Source of the DNA: Caryophanales bacterium UBA970
GTDB lineage: Bacteria > Bacillota_I > Bacilli_A > RFN20 > CAG-826
Assembly (NCBI GenBank): GCA_002292805.1
Contig: DBCA01000016.1
Coordinates: 1-23,193 of the forward strand
DNA length: 23,193 bases
Reading direction: 5' to 3'
Made by a program: the position numbers and the translations under genes. The notes beneath the pieces are model-generated. The model was not told the origin of the DNA. It ran no database searches and saw only the letters and a list, made by a program, of their open reading frames with translations. This document shows positions 15,628-22,368 of the stretch, piece after piece. Within the stretch, counting starts at the first letter, position 1. Each line of letters starts with the position of its first letter.

Positions 15628-15984
15628 CTATGCCTTTATATGTTTTTTAGAAGTTTCGACTAACGTTTTGAAACTATTGACGTCATGAATGGCTAATTCA
15701 GAAAGCATTTTACGGTTAACCGTAATGCCTGCTTGTTTTAAACCAAACATGAATTGGCTATAGGATAATCCATAGATTCTTACCGCAGCATTAATACGCT
15801 TAATCCATAACTTTCTAAATTCAGACTTAATTTTTCGGCGATCACGATAGGCATACAAGCGGGCCTTCATGACAGCTTGTTTAGCAGTTCTAAATAAGCG
15901 ATGTCTTGCCCCAAAGTAACCTTCGGCGCGATTCAATACACGTTTACGACGAGCACGACTAACGGTTCCACCTTTAACTCTCAT
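15628..15984 (-). CDS. rplT: 50S ribosomal protein L20
   Basis: A 118-residue L20 of standard length. It has the very basic N-terminal extension ([37 protein letters not shown]), [26 protein letters not shown] and [21 protein letters not shown]20 binds 23S rRNA early in 50S assembly and in B. subtilis represses its own operon by acting on the infC leader. It is the last gene of infC-rpmI-rplT, 13 nt after rpmI, with GGAG upstream of the ATG, and ends at the shared bidirectional terminator. Confidence 0.98.
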   Translation of the reverse strand: MRVKGGTVSRARRKRVLNRAEGYFGARHRLFRTAKQAVMKARLYAYRDRRKIKSEFRKLWIKRINAAVRIYGLSYSQFMFGLKQAGITVNRKMLSELAIHDVNSFKTLVETSKKHIKA

Positions 15985-15997
15985 GGTTCATTTCTCC

Positions 15998-16201
15998 TTA
16001 ACGACCCAACAAGGCTTTGATCCGTTTGTAGTCGGAAGCCGAGATTTGGCGTGATTTTCTAGCATGACGTTTTTGCTTGGTCGACTTATTACGAGATAAG
16101 TGACCCGTGTATGCGGATTTCCGCATCAGTTTTCCACTCTTCGTGATTTTAATGCGCTTCATTAATGCGCGTTTAGACTTTAACTTATATTTTTTCGCCA
16201 T
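15998..16201 (-). CDS. rpmI: 50S ribosomal protein L35
   Basis: A 67-residue, highly basic L35 of normal length. [21 protein letters not shown], followed by a [15 protein letters not shown] core and a C-terminal [10 protein letters not shown], matches the family pattern (K.KT..a..KRfk.TgsGK..r..a...H.l..Ks.k.kR.lr). The position between infC and rplT, 14 nt after infC, is the conserved bacterial order. AGGAG lies upstream of the ATG. No Cys or zinc motif is present. Confidence 0.97.
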   Translation of the reverse strand: MAKKYKLKSKRALMKRIKITKSGKLMRKSAYTGHLSRNKSTKQKRHARKSRQISASDYKRIKALLGR

Positions 16202-16215
16202 ACATTAAGGCTCCT

Positions 16216-16758
16216 TTACTTTTTGGCCGTGCTTGTCAGGAACGTGGTGAGTAACTTTCCTTCAAGTTCTGGTTTCTTTTCAACGGTCGATACGTGCTTA
16301 ACGGATTCAATGAATTTGTTGACGGTGTCCATCCCAATTTCTTGGTGCGCCATTTGGCGGCCTTTAAAGCGAAGAACCAGTTTAACTTTATGGCCTTCTT
16401 CAAAGAAACCGATGGCTGCTTTGACTTTGACTTGCAAATCATGGTCACCAATTTGTGGACTAATTTGAATTTCTTTAATATCAATAATGTGTTGATTCTT
16501 TTTTGCTTCTTTGGCTTTCTTTTGTTGTTCGAAGCGATACTTGCCATAATCGAGAATCTTGCAGACTGGAGGTTTCGCCCCAGGTGCGACGCAGAGCAAG
16601 TCTAAGCCTGCTTGTTCAGCGAGTTGATTCGCTTGGTAACTGTTCATCACCCCAAGTTGTTTGCCGGTTTCATCAATGACGAGCACCTGAGCAAAACGGA
16701 TTTGGTTATTGACAAGATCACCATTGTTTCGTTTATCTGGTCTGACGGGTACATTCAT
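16216..16758 (-). CDS. infC: Translation initiation factor IF-3
   Basis: IF3 binds the 30S subunit and checks start codons. From the ATG at 16758 it is 180 residues. The N-domain has NNQIRFAQVLVIDETGKQLGVM, then LDLLCVAPGAKPPVCKILDYGKYRFEQQKK (linker), and the C-domain has KEIQISPQIGDHDLQVKVK, VKLVLRFKGRQMAHQEIG and VEKKPELEGK. The start is uncertain. The strong AAGGAG at 16783-16778 lies 19 nt from this ATG but 4 nt from an in-frame ATC (16773) and 10 nt from an in-frame ATA (16767). infC in many bacteria uses such rare start codons for autocontrol. The frame stays open upstream to 16854, but that part is the attenuator leader. Confidence 0.95.
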   Translation of the reverse strand: MNVPVRPDKRNNGDLVNNQIRFAQVLVIDETGKQLGVMNSYQANQLAEQAGLDLLCVAPGAKPPVCKILDYGKYRFEQQKKAKEAKKNQHIIDIKEIQISPQIGDHDLQVKVKAAIGFFEEGHKVKLVLRFKGRQMAHQEIGMDTVNKFIESVKHVSTVEKKPELEGKLLTTFLTSTAKK

Positions 16759-16777
16759 GTACGCTATGTTGATCACA

Positions 16778-16905
16778 CTCCTTTTAAATAAAAATGGACG
16801 CGAGATGCGTCCATCAACAATCATAGAAGGTTTAATTTCTAGCGATTGACCCATTCTGAATCAGAATCAGGTGAGAAGCGGACGCCTCTACTTTCTATTT
16901 TTACA
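16778..16905 (-). promoter_or_regulatory. L20-type attenuation leader of the infC operon
   Basis: About 125 nt from the predicted start near 16905 to the infC Shine-Dalgarno. It holds a small hairpin (ATTCTG/CAGAAT, 16853-16867) and ends in a strong intrinsic terminator. An upstream GCGTCC (16885-16880) duplicates the 3' arm of that terminator and could pair with its 5' arm (GGACGC), giving an antiterminator. This matches the logic of the B. subtilis infC leader controlled by L20. Consensus L20-binding details were not verified. Confidence 0.7.
16787..16814 (-). terminator. Attenuator terminator before infC
   Basis: On the minus strand ATGGACGC (16814-16807) pairs with GCGTCCAT (16801-16794) around a 5-nt loop, followed by a U-rich stretch, then the infC Shine-Dalgarno. 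An 8-bp perfect stem so close to the start is a conditional terminator, not a normal gene end. Confidence 0.85.
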
Positions 16906-16911
16906 ATGCTT

Positions 16912-16939
16912 AATATATCACAAATACACGGCAAGTCAA
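16912..16939 (-). promoter_or_regulatory. infC-rpmI-rplT promoter
   Basis: Minus strand: -35 TTGACT (16939-16934), 16-nt spacer, extended -10 TGATATATT with TATATT at 16917-16912, and start near 16905. The -35 directly abuts the thrS stop codon (16940-16942), so the operon is separately initiated right after thrS. Confidence 0.72.
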
Positions 16940-18853
16940 TTACTCAATTCTTAGGTTGGTGATATCGCTCACTTCTTTGGCAACCATCTCAAGAAATGCT
17001 TGCATGGTGACCGTGGTTTGCGTCTCTGATCCATACGGACGATAGGTGACCAAGTTGCCATCGCGTTCTTTGTCCCCGATGACGATGGAATAAGGGATTT
17101 TTTCCACTTGGGCGTTACGAATACGATAACCAAGTTTTTCATTACTGGCATCGACCTCTGCTCGAAGACCTAATTTTTCAGCAGCCTTTTTGAAGGCGTA
17201 ACTATAGTCTAAGTGGAAACTTTGGTTGACCGGAAGGATTTTAATTTGTACCGGTGCTAACCAGGTAGGGAATGCCCCCGCATAATGTTCGATTAAGATA
17301 CCTATGAATCGTTCAAGCGATCCATAAACCACCCGGTGGAGCATGACCGGTCTAACTTTTTCATTCTTCTCATTGATATAAGTTAAATCAAAGCGTTCCG
17401 GATTATTCATGTCAAGTTGAACCGTACCACATTGCCAAGTTCTACCAACCGAATCCTTTAATTTAAAGTCAAGCTTAGGTCCATAAAATGCTCCATCTCC
17501 TGGATTAATTTTATAGGTTTTGCCCATGCCAGTTAACGCATCGCCTAACGCTTTTTCAGATTTTTCCCACGTTGCTAAGGTGCCAATATATTTTTTTTCT
17601 GGTCGGGTGGATAAATACACATCATAGTCAATATGGAAAACTTTTTTATAAAAGAAATCAAAGAGTTTAACAATCTCTTTCACTTCACTTTCTAGTTGTT
17701 CCGGGGTGCAATAAATATGAGCATCATCTTGGGTGAAATTACGGACGCGGAATAATCCAGATAATGCGCCACTGGCTTCATGACGATGGACACTGCCTAA
17801 TTCACCCATGCGAATCGGTAAGTCTTTATAGGAGTAAAATTCATTTTTATACACCAACATACTTCCAGGACAATTCATTGGTTTAATAGCATATTCTTTG
17901 TCGTCGACTTCGGAAACATACATGTTATCGCGGTAGTTGACCCAGTGGCCAGAGGTTTCCCAAAGTTCTTTGGATAACATCGTTGGGGTTTGCACGAGTT
18001 GATAGCCTGCAGCCCGGTGAATATCGATCCAGAAATTTTCTAACGTCTTTCTAAGAATCATCCCTTTATTTAACCAAAAAGGAAATCCAGGGCCGTAGTC
18101 AGAAAGCATAAACAAGCCAAGTTCTTTGCCGAGTTTTCTGTGGTCACGTTTTTTTCTTTCTTCAATCATCAAGACGTGCGCGTCTAAATCTTTTTTGGAG
18201 AAGAACGCCGTGCCATAAATTCGGGTTAACTGTTTATTTTTACTATCACCACGCCAATAAGCACCAGCGGTGGTTAAGAGTTTAAAACTTTGGTTATAAC
18301 TTGTGTTGACAAAGTGAGGACCCAAACATAAATCGGTGAAGTCACCTTGGGCATAAGTTGAGATGACACCTGTTAACGCTTGAATCATTTCTGTCTTGTA
18401 AGGATCATCTTTAAATACTTTCAAGGCATCTTGTTGACTTAATTCTTTTCGTTGAATCGGGAAAGATTTTTTGGCTAATTCTGCCATCTTTGCTTCAATT
18501 TTAGGGAAGTCTTCTTCGCTGATTGGTTGAGGTAAGTCCATGTCATAATAGAACCCTTCATCAATGGCAGGACCAACCCCAAATTTGGTGCCTGGATAAA
18601 GAGCAATGATGGCCTGGGCTAACAAGTGAGACGCGTCATGTCTCAGCATCGTGAGTGCTTCAGGATCTTTGTCAGTGATGAGTTTAAATTTTCCATCTTT
18701 TGGGATTGGCCAGTATAAATCAAAAAGTTGATCATCAAGCATATAGGCAAGCACTCTTTTTGCTAAAGACGGAGAAATAGAACTGGCAACATCAAAACCA
18801 GTGGTCCCCGGATTGACCGTCATCGTTTTGCCGTCTGGTAAGATAATCATCAT
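16940..18853 (-). CDS. thrS: Threonyl-tRNA synthetase
   Basis: Class II synthetase of 637 residues, full length. Order: TGS domain (1-62, ILPDGKTMTVNPG); editing domain with H72-x3-H76 (RHDASHLLAQ) and C176-x3-H180 (DLCLGPHF), the set needed to clear Ser-tRNA; catalytic core with zinc ligands C328 (MNCPGSM), H379 (DDAHIYC) and H506 (MLHRVVYG); motif 2 VHRHEASGAL; motif 3 GSLERFIGILIEH; and an anticodon domain from about 530 with the ADVD-like RAEVDASNEKLGYRIR. The start at 18853 has AAGGAG 7 nt upstream. An in-frame ATG at 18889 lies in the attenuator and is rejected. Controlled by its own T-box and promoter. Confidence 0.98.
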   Translation of the reverse strand: MMIILPDGKTMTVNPGTTGFDVASSISPSLAKRVLAYMLDDQLFDLYWPIPKDGKFKLITDKDPEALTMLRHDASHLLAQAIIALYPGTKFGVGPAIDEGFYYDMDLPQPISEEDFPKIEAKMAELAKKSFPIQRKELSQQDALKVFKDDPYKTEMIQALTGVISTYAQGDFTDLCLGPHFVNTSYNQSFKLLTTAGAYWRGDSKNKQLTRIYGTAFFSKKDLDAHVLMIEERKKRDHRKLGKELGLFMLSDYGPGFPFWLNKGMILRKTLENFWIDIHRAAGYQLVQTPTMLSKELWETSGHWVNYRDNMYVSEVDDKEYAIKPMNCPGSMLVYKNEFYSYKDLPIRMGELGSVHRHEASGALSGLFRVRNFTQDDAHIYCTPEQLESEVKEIVKLFDFFYKKVFHIDYDVYLSTRPEKKYIGTLATWEKSEKALGDALTGMGKTYKINPGDGAFYGPKLDFKLKDSVGRTWQCGTVQLDMNNPERFDLTYINEKNEKVRPVMLHRVVYGSLERFIGILIEHYAGAFPTWLAPVQIKILPVNQSFHLDYSYAFKKAAEKLGLRAEVDASNEKLGYRIRNAQVEKIPYSIVIGDKERDGNLVTYRPYGSETQTTVTMQAFLEMVAKEVSDITNLRIE

Positions 18854-18871
18854 ATTTTTACTCCTTTTAAA

Positions 18872-18897
18872 TAAAAAAACGTCCATCAATAAGGACG
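18872..18897 (-). terminator. T-box attenuator terminator upstream of thrS
   Basis: Minus strand CGTCC (18897-18893) pairs with GGACG (18884-18880) around an 8-nt loop, followed by seven T (18879-18873). The thrS Shine-Dalgarno follows closely. It is the conditional terminator paired with the T-box antiterminator. Confidence 0.85.
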
Positions 18898-19082
18898 CTA
18901 TTCGCGTGGTACCACCTTAATTTACATGCATTGCATGTACGCTTCGGCCCCTTAACGCGAGGTCACGATTGAGTTTGCTCAATGGCTCAGAAGTGGTCAG
19001 GATGTTTTGTAGCGGTTAAGTTTTCATCACAGCAACTTAACTTTCTATACGCAACAGCAATCATCCAAGCTTCGTCAACGCT
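18872..19082 (-). promoter_or_regulatory. T-box leader (Thr) controlling thrS
   Basis: AAGGTGGTACCACGCG (minus, 18918-18903) is the T-box, followed by the attenuator. GCGT just upstream can pair with ACGC of the T-box around a hairpin TACATGC/GCATGTA (about 18922-18938). Another hairpin, ATTGAG/CTCAAT, lies around 18967-18982. A reduced Stem I can be drawn as GGATG (19066-19062) with CATCC (19004-19000), topped by GTTAAG/CTTAAC. An ACA triplet at 19010-19008 on its 3' internal loop is the Thr specifier candidate. The core is nearly the same as in the leuS leader. T-box identity is secure; the specifier and Stem I are inferred. Confidence 0.88.
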
Positions 19083-19088
19083 ATTTTT

Positions 19089-19116
19089 ATTATATAACGA
19101 ATCAAAAGAAGTGCAA
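19089..19116 (-). promoter_or_regulatory. thrS promoter
   Basis: Minus strand: -35 TTGCAC (19116-19111), 16-nt spacer, consensus -10 TATAAT (19094-19089), with start near 19082. The -35 abuts the stop codon of the ROK kinase gene (19117-19119), so thrS is transcribed independently of the glycolytic genes upstream. Confidence 0.75.
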
Positions 19117-19953
19117 TTAGATAAGGGAAAAGGCAAGATTCGCAGCGCCCATTAACCCAGCATCCTGGCCAAAAGTTGCCATCGCTAAGGGGATATGCGG
19201 AACCGCAGCTTGTAAAGCATCCCAGAAAAAGGCTTTTGATTTTAAGACGCCACCGGTTAAGATAAATGCTTCCGGAGCATAATATCGATCAACCCATTTA
19301 AGGAATTGAGTTAGGTAACCTAACCATTGTTGAAAGATAGGTTGGATGGAAAAATCTTGTTGACTTAATTTAAGAAAAAAAGTTTTTGCATCAGTTACAT
19401 TCACCCCATGGTGTTTAGCTAAGTTGACAATCCCTTGCCCGCTCGCCACTTTTTCAAGTTCTTCAAAGCCACCCGCAAAAGGCACAAGCATATGACCAGC
19501 TTCTTCGGAGCTATGTTTTAATTGATGATTGGCAATAAATGCTGCACCAATCCCTGTTGAAATGGTGATGAAATAACTGGAGTTTAAAGCTTTACCAAAC
19601 CCTAAATTTCCTTCGGCAATTGCTGCCATAACAGCATCATTTTTAATGACAACCGGTAATCGATAGGTTGTTTCTAAAAATGATTTTAAAGGAACGTGGC
19701 GAATGCCAATGTTTGGCAAGATATCAATGCCTCCCAAGGTATCAACACGTCCAGGAACACCACATGCAATCGCTTTCACTTGAGGATGCTTAATAAGCAA
19801 TTGATCAATGATGTTTTTAACTTCTTTTAGGAATTTGTTTACATCGTTTAAAGGTGTGGGTAAAACTTTAACTTCAAGAAATTTGTACTGATCATTAATG
19901 ACCGCGCCGCGTAAGTTTGTTCCGCCAATATCAAGAGCAATCACCAGGTTCAT
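19117..19953 (-). CDS. ROK family sugar kinase, probable glucokinase
   Basis: ATP-dependent hexose kinase of 278 residues. N-terminal DIGGTNLRGAV (8-18) is the ATP phosphate loop, VPGRVD and LPNIG sit in the sugar site, ND at 105-106 (KNDAVMAAIAEG) supplies the catalytic Asp, TISTGIGAAFI (130-140) is the second phosphate loop, and EEAGHM ends in the conserved His154. The Cys-rich zinc motif that normally follows (CxCGxxGCxE) is absent; the sequence there is FAGGFEELEKVASGQG. TGG near the C-terminus (ILTGGVLK) is the adenosine motif. The glucose substrate is inferred from the glycolytic operon; N-acylhexosamine or fructose are alternatives. The start overlaps the pyk stop by 4 nt (ATGA). Confidence 0.88.
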   Translation of the reverse strand: MNLVIALDIGGTNLRGAVINDQYKFLEVKVLPTPLNDVNKFLKEVKNIIDQLLIKHPQVKAIACGVPGRVDTLGGIDILPNIGIRHVPLKSFLETTYRLPVVIKNDAVMAAIAEGNLGFGKALNSSYFITISTGIGAAFIANHQLKHSSEEAGHMLVPFAGGFEELEKVASGQGIVNLAKHHGVNVTDAKTFFLKLSQQDFSIQPIFQQWLGYLTQFLKWVDRYYAPEAFILTGGVLKSKAFFWDALQAAVPHIPLAMATFGQDAGLMGAANLAFSLI

Positions 19954-21404
19954 AATTGTTCTTCTTTGATGTCTTTCAAGGTGAGAATTTTCATAAAGTT
20001 GGTGGAACCGACCCCGGTTGGAACCCCGCCTGTTAGAAGAATATTTGCTCCAGGTTTTAGTCCTATTTGTCTTGCCTTTAAAATCGCAAACGCTTCCATG
20101 TCTTCAATAAATTGAGGTAAAGCTTTGGCGTGAAATCCATAAACACCCCAGACCAAACCTAAGGAAAGAACGGTTTCTCGGCGATCACTAATGGCAAATA
20201 TTGGACATAAGGGTCTTGCTTTTGCAATCCGTCGAGCGGCCCCACCGGTTTCTGTGAAGGTGACAATGGCTTGAGCATTAATTAAGAGTGCAGTATTGGC
20301 AACGGAGTTTGCAATCGCATCTGAATTGATTTTTTTACTACTATCATAGGCTTGATTAGACATTTTAAGATAATCCAATTCACGTTCCATGGTTTGGGCA
20401 ATCTTCGCTTGCATTTGCACAGATTCCAGCGGATATTTTCCACTGGCAGTTTCTGCTGAAAGCATGACGGCATCGGTGCTTTCTAAAATAGCGTTTGCAA
20501 CATCGGACACTTCCGCGCGTGTTGGTCTAGGCATGTTGACCATGCTATCTAACATCTGCGTGGCAGTGATGACCGGTTTGCCAACTTTACGGCATAAAGA
20601 CACAATTCTTTTTTGTACAATCGGAACTTGTTCCGCAGCAATTTCAACCCCTAAGTCGCCACGGGCCACCATGATGCCATCGGCAGCCTCTAAAATTTCT
20701 TCAAGGTTACTGACCCCTTCAGGGTTTTCGATTTTTGCAATGATTTGAATGTTCGGTTTACCATATTTTTCAACAATCGCACGGATGTCTAAAATATCTT
20801 GTTTCCTTCTGGTAAAACTTGCGGCGATGTAATTAACATCGTGCTCACAACCAAACTTAAAATCAGCTTCGTCTTGAGCAGAAATAAAAGGCATTGATAG
20901 ACGGGCAAAAGGAGCATTCATTCCTTTTCGATTTTTAATCGTATGGGTGTTCATTGCCTTGCAAACAAGCTGTTTTGTCGTGCGATCTTTTTCGACAATT
21001 AATAATGCAAGATTACCATCGTCAATGCGTAGTTGATCACCAACTTTGACATCATCATATAAACCTTCATATGACACGGAAAAGATTTCAGCATTGCCTA
21101 ATAAAGGCTTCATGCTAACTCGAATCATGCTGTCTTGCTTGATTAAGGCAGCATCACCTACAAACATGCCAACCCGAATCTCTGGTCCACGAGAATCTAA
21201 CATCACAGGAATAAAAATTCCTTTTTCTTTTTCTAATCTTCGAGCTAATTCAATCTTTTTTAAGTGAGTAGGATAATCGCCATGGGAAAAGTTAACCCGC
21301 ATGACATTCATGCCTGCATCGACGAGCTCTTGTAGTTTTTCAAACGTTTCAGAAGCAGGTCCAATGGTGGCTACAATTTTTGTTTTTTTGTCATAGTTAT
21401 ACAT
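19950..21404 (-). CDS. pyk: Pyruvate kinase
   Basis: Transfers phosphate from phosphoenolpyruvate to ADP, the last step of glycolysis. The 484 residues cover the A, B and C domains but not the extra C-terminal PEP-utiliser-like domain of Bacillus enzymes. Visible: TKIVATIGPAS, MNVMRVNFSHG (R36, N38, S40), LDSRGPEIR (usually DTKGPEIR), IIAKIENPEG with catalytic K224 and metal ligand E226, MVARGDLGVEI with D250, and TATQMLDSM. The ATG lies 1 nt after the pfkA stop, with no Shine-Dalgarno visible, so coupling is likely. It overlaps the ROK kinase gene by 4 nt. The Ser-Arg replacement at 71-72 is the only unusual spot in the active-site strand. Confidence 0.97.
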   Translation of the reverse strand: MYNYDKKTKIVATIGPASETFEKLQELVDAGMNVMRVNFSHGDYPTHLKKIELARRLEKEKGIFIPVMLDSRGPEIRVGMFVGDAALIKQDSMIRVSMKPLLGNAEIFSVSYEGLYDDVKVGDQLRIDDGNLALLIVEKDRTTKQLVCKAMNTHTIKNRKGMNAPFARLSMPFISAQDEADFKFGCEHDVNYIAASFTRRKQDILDIRAIVEKYGKPNIQIIAKIENPEGVSNLEEILEAADGIMVARGDLGVEIAAEQVPIVQKRIVSLCRKVGKPVITATQMLDSMVNMPRPTRAEVSDVANAILESTDAVMLSAETASGKYPLESVQMQAKIAQTMERELDYLKMSNQAYDSSKKINSDAIANSVANTALLINAQAIVTFTETGGAARRIAKARPLCPIFAISDRRETVLSLGLVWGVYGFHAKALPQFIEDMEAFAILKARQIGLKPGANILLTGGVPTGVGSTNFMKILTLKDIKEEQL

Positions 21405-21405
21405 A

Positions 21406-22368
21406 TTATTTCAACCGATCAATCACTTGAACCACACTTGTATGCTTTTCTCTTTGCATCGCGAGTGCTTCATGAATATCGATGTCAACGAGTTGTTGCC
21501 CTTTGACCCCGATACAGCGACTTGATTTCCCTTCATTTAAACATTGTACGGCGTATTCGCCCATTCGTGAGGCAAGGATTCGATCAAACGCAGAAGGTGA
21601 ACCACCACGTTGAATTCTTCCTAAGACTTCCGTTCTGACTTCGAATCCAGTTTCTTGATGAATAAAGCGTGCCAATTCATTCAGATCAAACAATTTTTCA
21701 GAGACAATCACCATCGCATGATTTTTGCTCGTTGCCTTTTGGAACTTCAAACGTTCAATCATGTCTGGTAGTGCCATAAAATTATCACCCGATATGGTTA
21801 ATTCTGCCCCACATGCTAATCCTGCATAAATAGCTAAATCTCCAGCCCGGTTTCCCATGACTTCAATAATCGAGCAGCGTTGATGAGAGAAGGTCGTGTC
21901 TCTTAATTTATCCACGGCACTGACAATCGTGTTTAAGCACGTATCAAAACCAATCGTGTAATCGGTACTGGCAATATCGTTATCAATCGTGCCTGGTAAA
22001 CCAATACAATTGATGCCCATGGAAGATAAATCTTTTGCGCCACGATAGGTGCCATCCCCACCAATGACCACAAGGGCATTGATGCCAAATTTTTTCAATT
22101 GTTTCACACCTGACTCACGGATATTAATATCTACAAATTCTGGTAAGCGAGCCGAGCGTAAAATCGTGCCCCCTTTGTTAATAATTTGCGAAACAAAAGA
22201 GCGATCAACTTTCTCAATTTGTCCAGCAACAAGGCCACGATAACCGTTATAGATAGCATAAACATCATGCCCATAACTGATGCCGGCACGAACAATCGCA
22301 CGAATAGCAGCATTCATCCCTGGGGAATCGCCTCCAGAAGTAAGGACGCCAATGCTAAGTTTTTTCAC
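21406..22368 (-). CDS. pfkA: ATP-dependent 6-phosphofructokinase
   Basis: Phosphorylates fructose 6-phosphate, the committing step of glycolysis. From GTG at 22368 it is 320 residues, the classic PfkA length, beginning MKKLSIGVLTSGGDSPGMNA. Other motifs: KGGTILRSAR, IGGDGTYRGA with D105, LPGTIDNDI with catalytic D129 and D131, EVMGNRAGDLAIYAGLA, and RIQRGGSPSAFDRILASRMG. The GTG overlaps the TGA of the SpeD-like gene (GTGA) and GGTGGAAG lies about 9 nt upstream. An in-frame TTG at 22386 would add six residues that PfkA proteins lack, so I prefer the GTG. Allosteric residues were not checked individually. One base separates it from pyk. Confidence 0.96.
   Translation of the reverse strand: MKKLSIGVLTSGGDSPGMNAAIRAIVRAGISYGHDVYAIYNGYRGLVAGQIEKVDRSFVSQIINKGGTILRSARLPEFVDINIRESGVKQLKKFGINALVVIGGDGTYRGAKDLSSMGINCIGLPGTIDNDIASTDYTIGFDTCLNTIVSAVDKLRDTTFSHQRCSIIEVMGNRAGDLAIYAGLACGAELTISGDNFMALPDMIERLKFQKATSKNHAMVIVSEKLFDLNELARFIHQETGFEVRTEVLGRIQRGGSPSAFDRILASRMGEYAVQCLNEGKSSRCIGVKGQQLVDIDIHEALAMQREKHTSVVQVIDRLK

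Noticed and set aside
16236..16605. 103-codon frames on both strands inside infC
   Set aside because: Both are shadows of the conserved IF3 frame.
16759..16854. ATG extension of infC by 32 residues
   Set aside because: The added residues are a translation of the attenuator hairpin and U-tract; IF3 proteins do not have them.
18854..18889. ATG extension of thrS by 12 residues
   Set aside because: It lies in the T-box terminator; the ATG at 18853 has AAGGAG at ideal spacing and starts the TGS domain correctly.
20389..20748. 119-codon plus-strand reading frame inside pyk
   Set aside because: It is the opposite-strand shadow of conserved pyruvate kinase sequence, without a ribosome site or recognisable motif.
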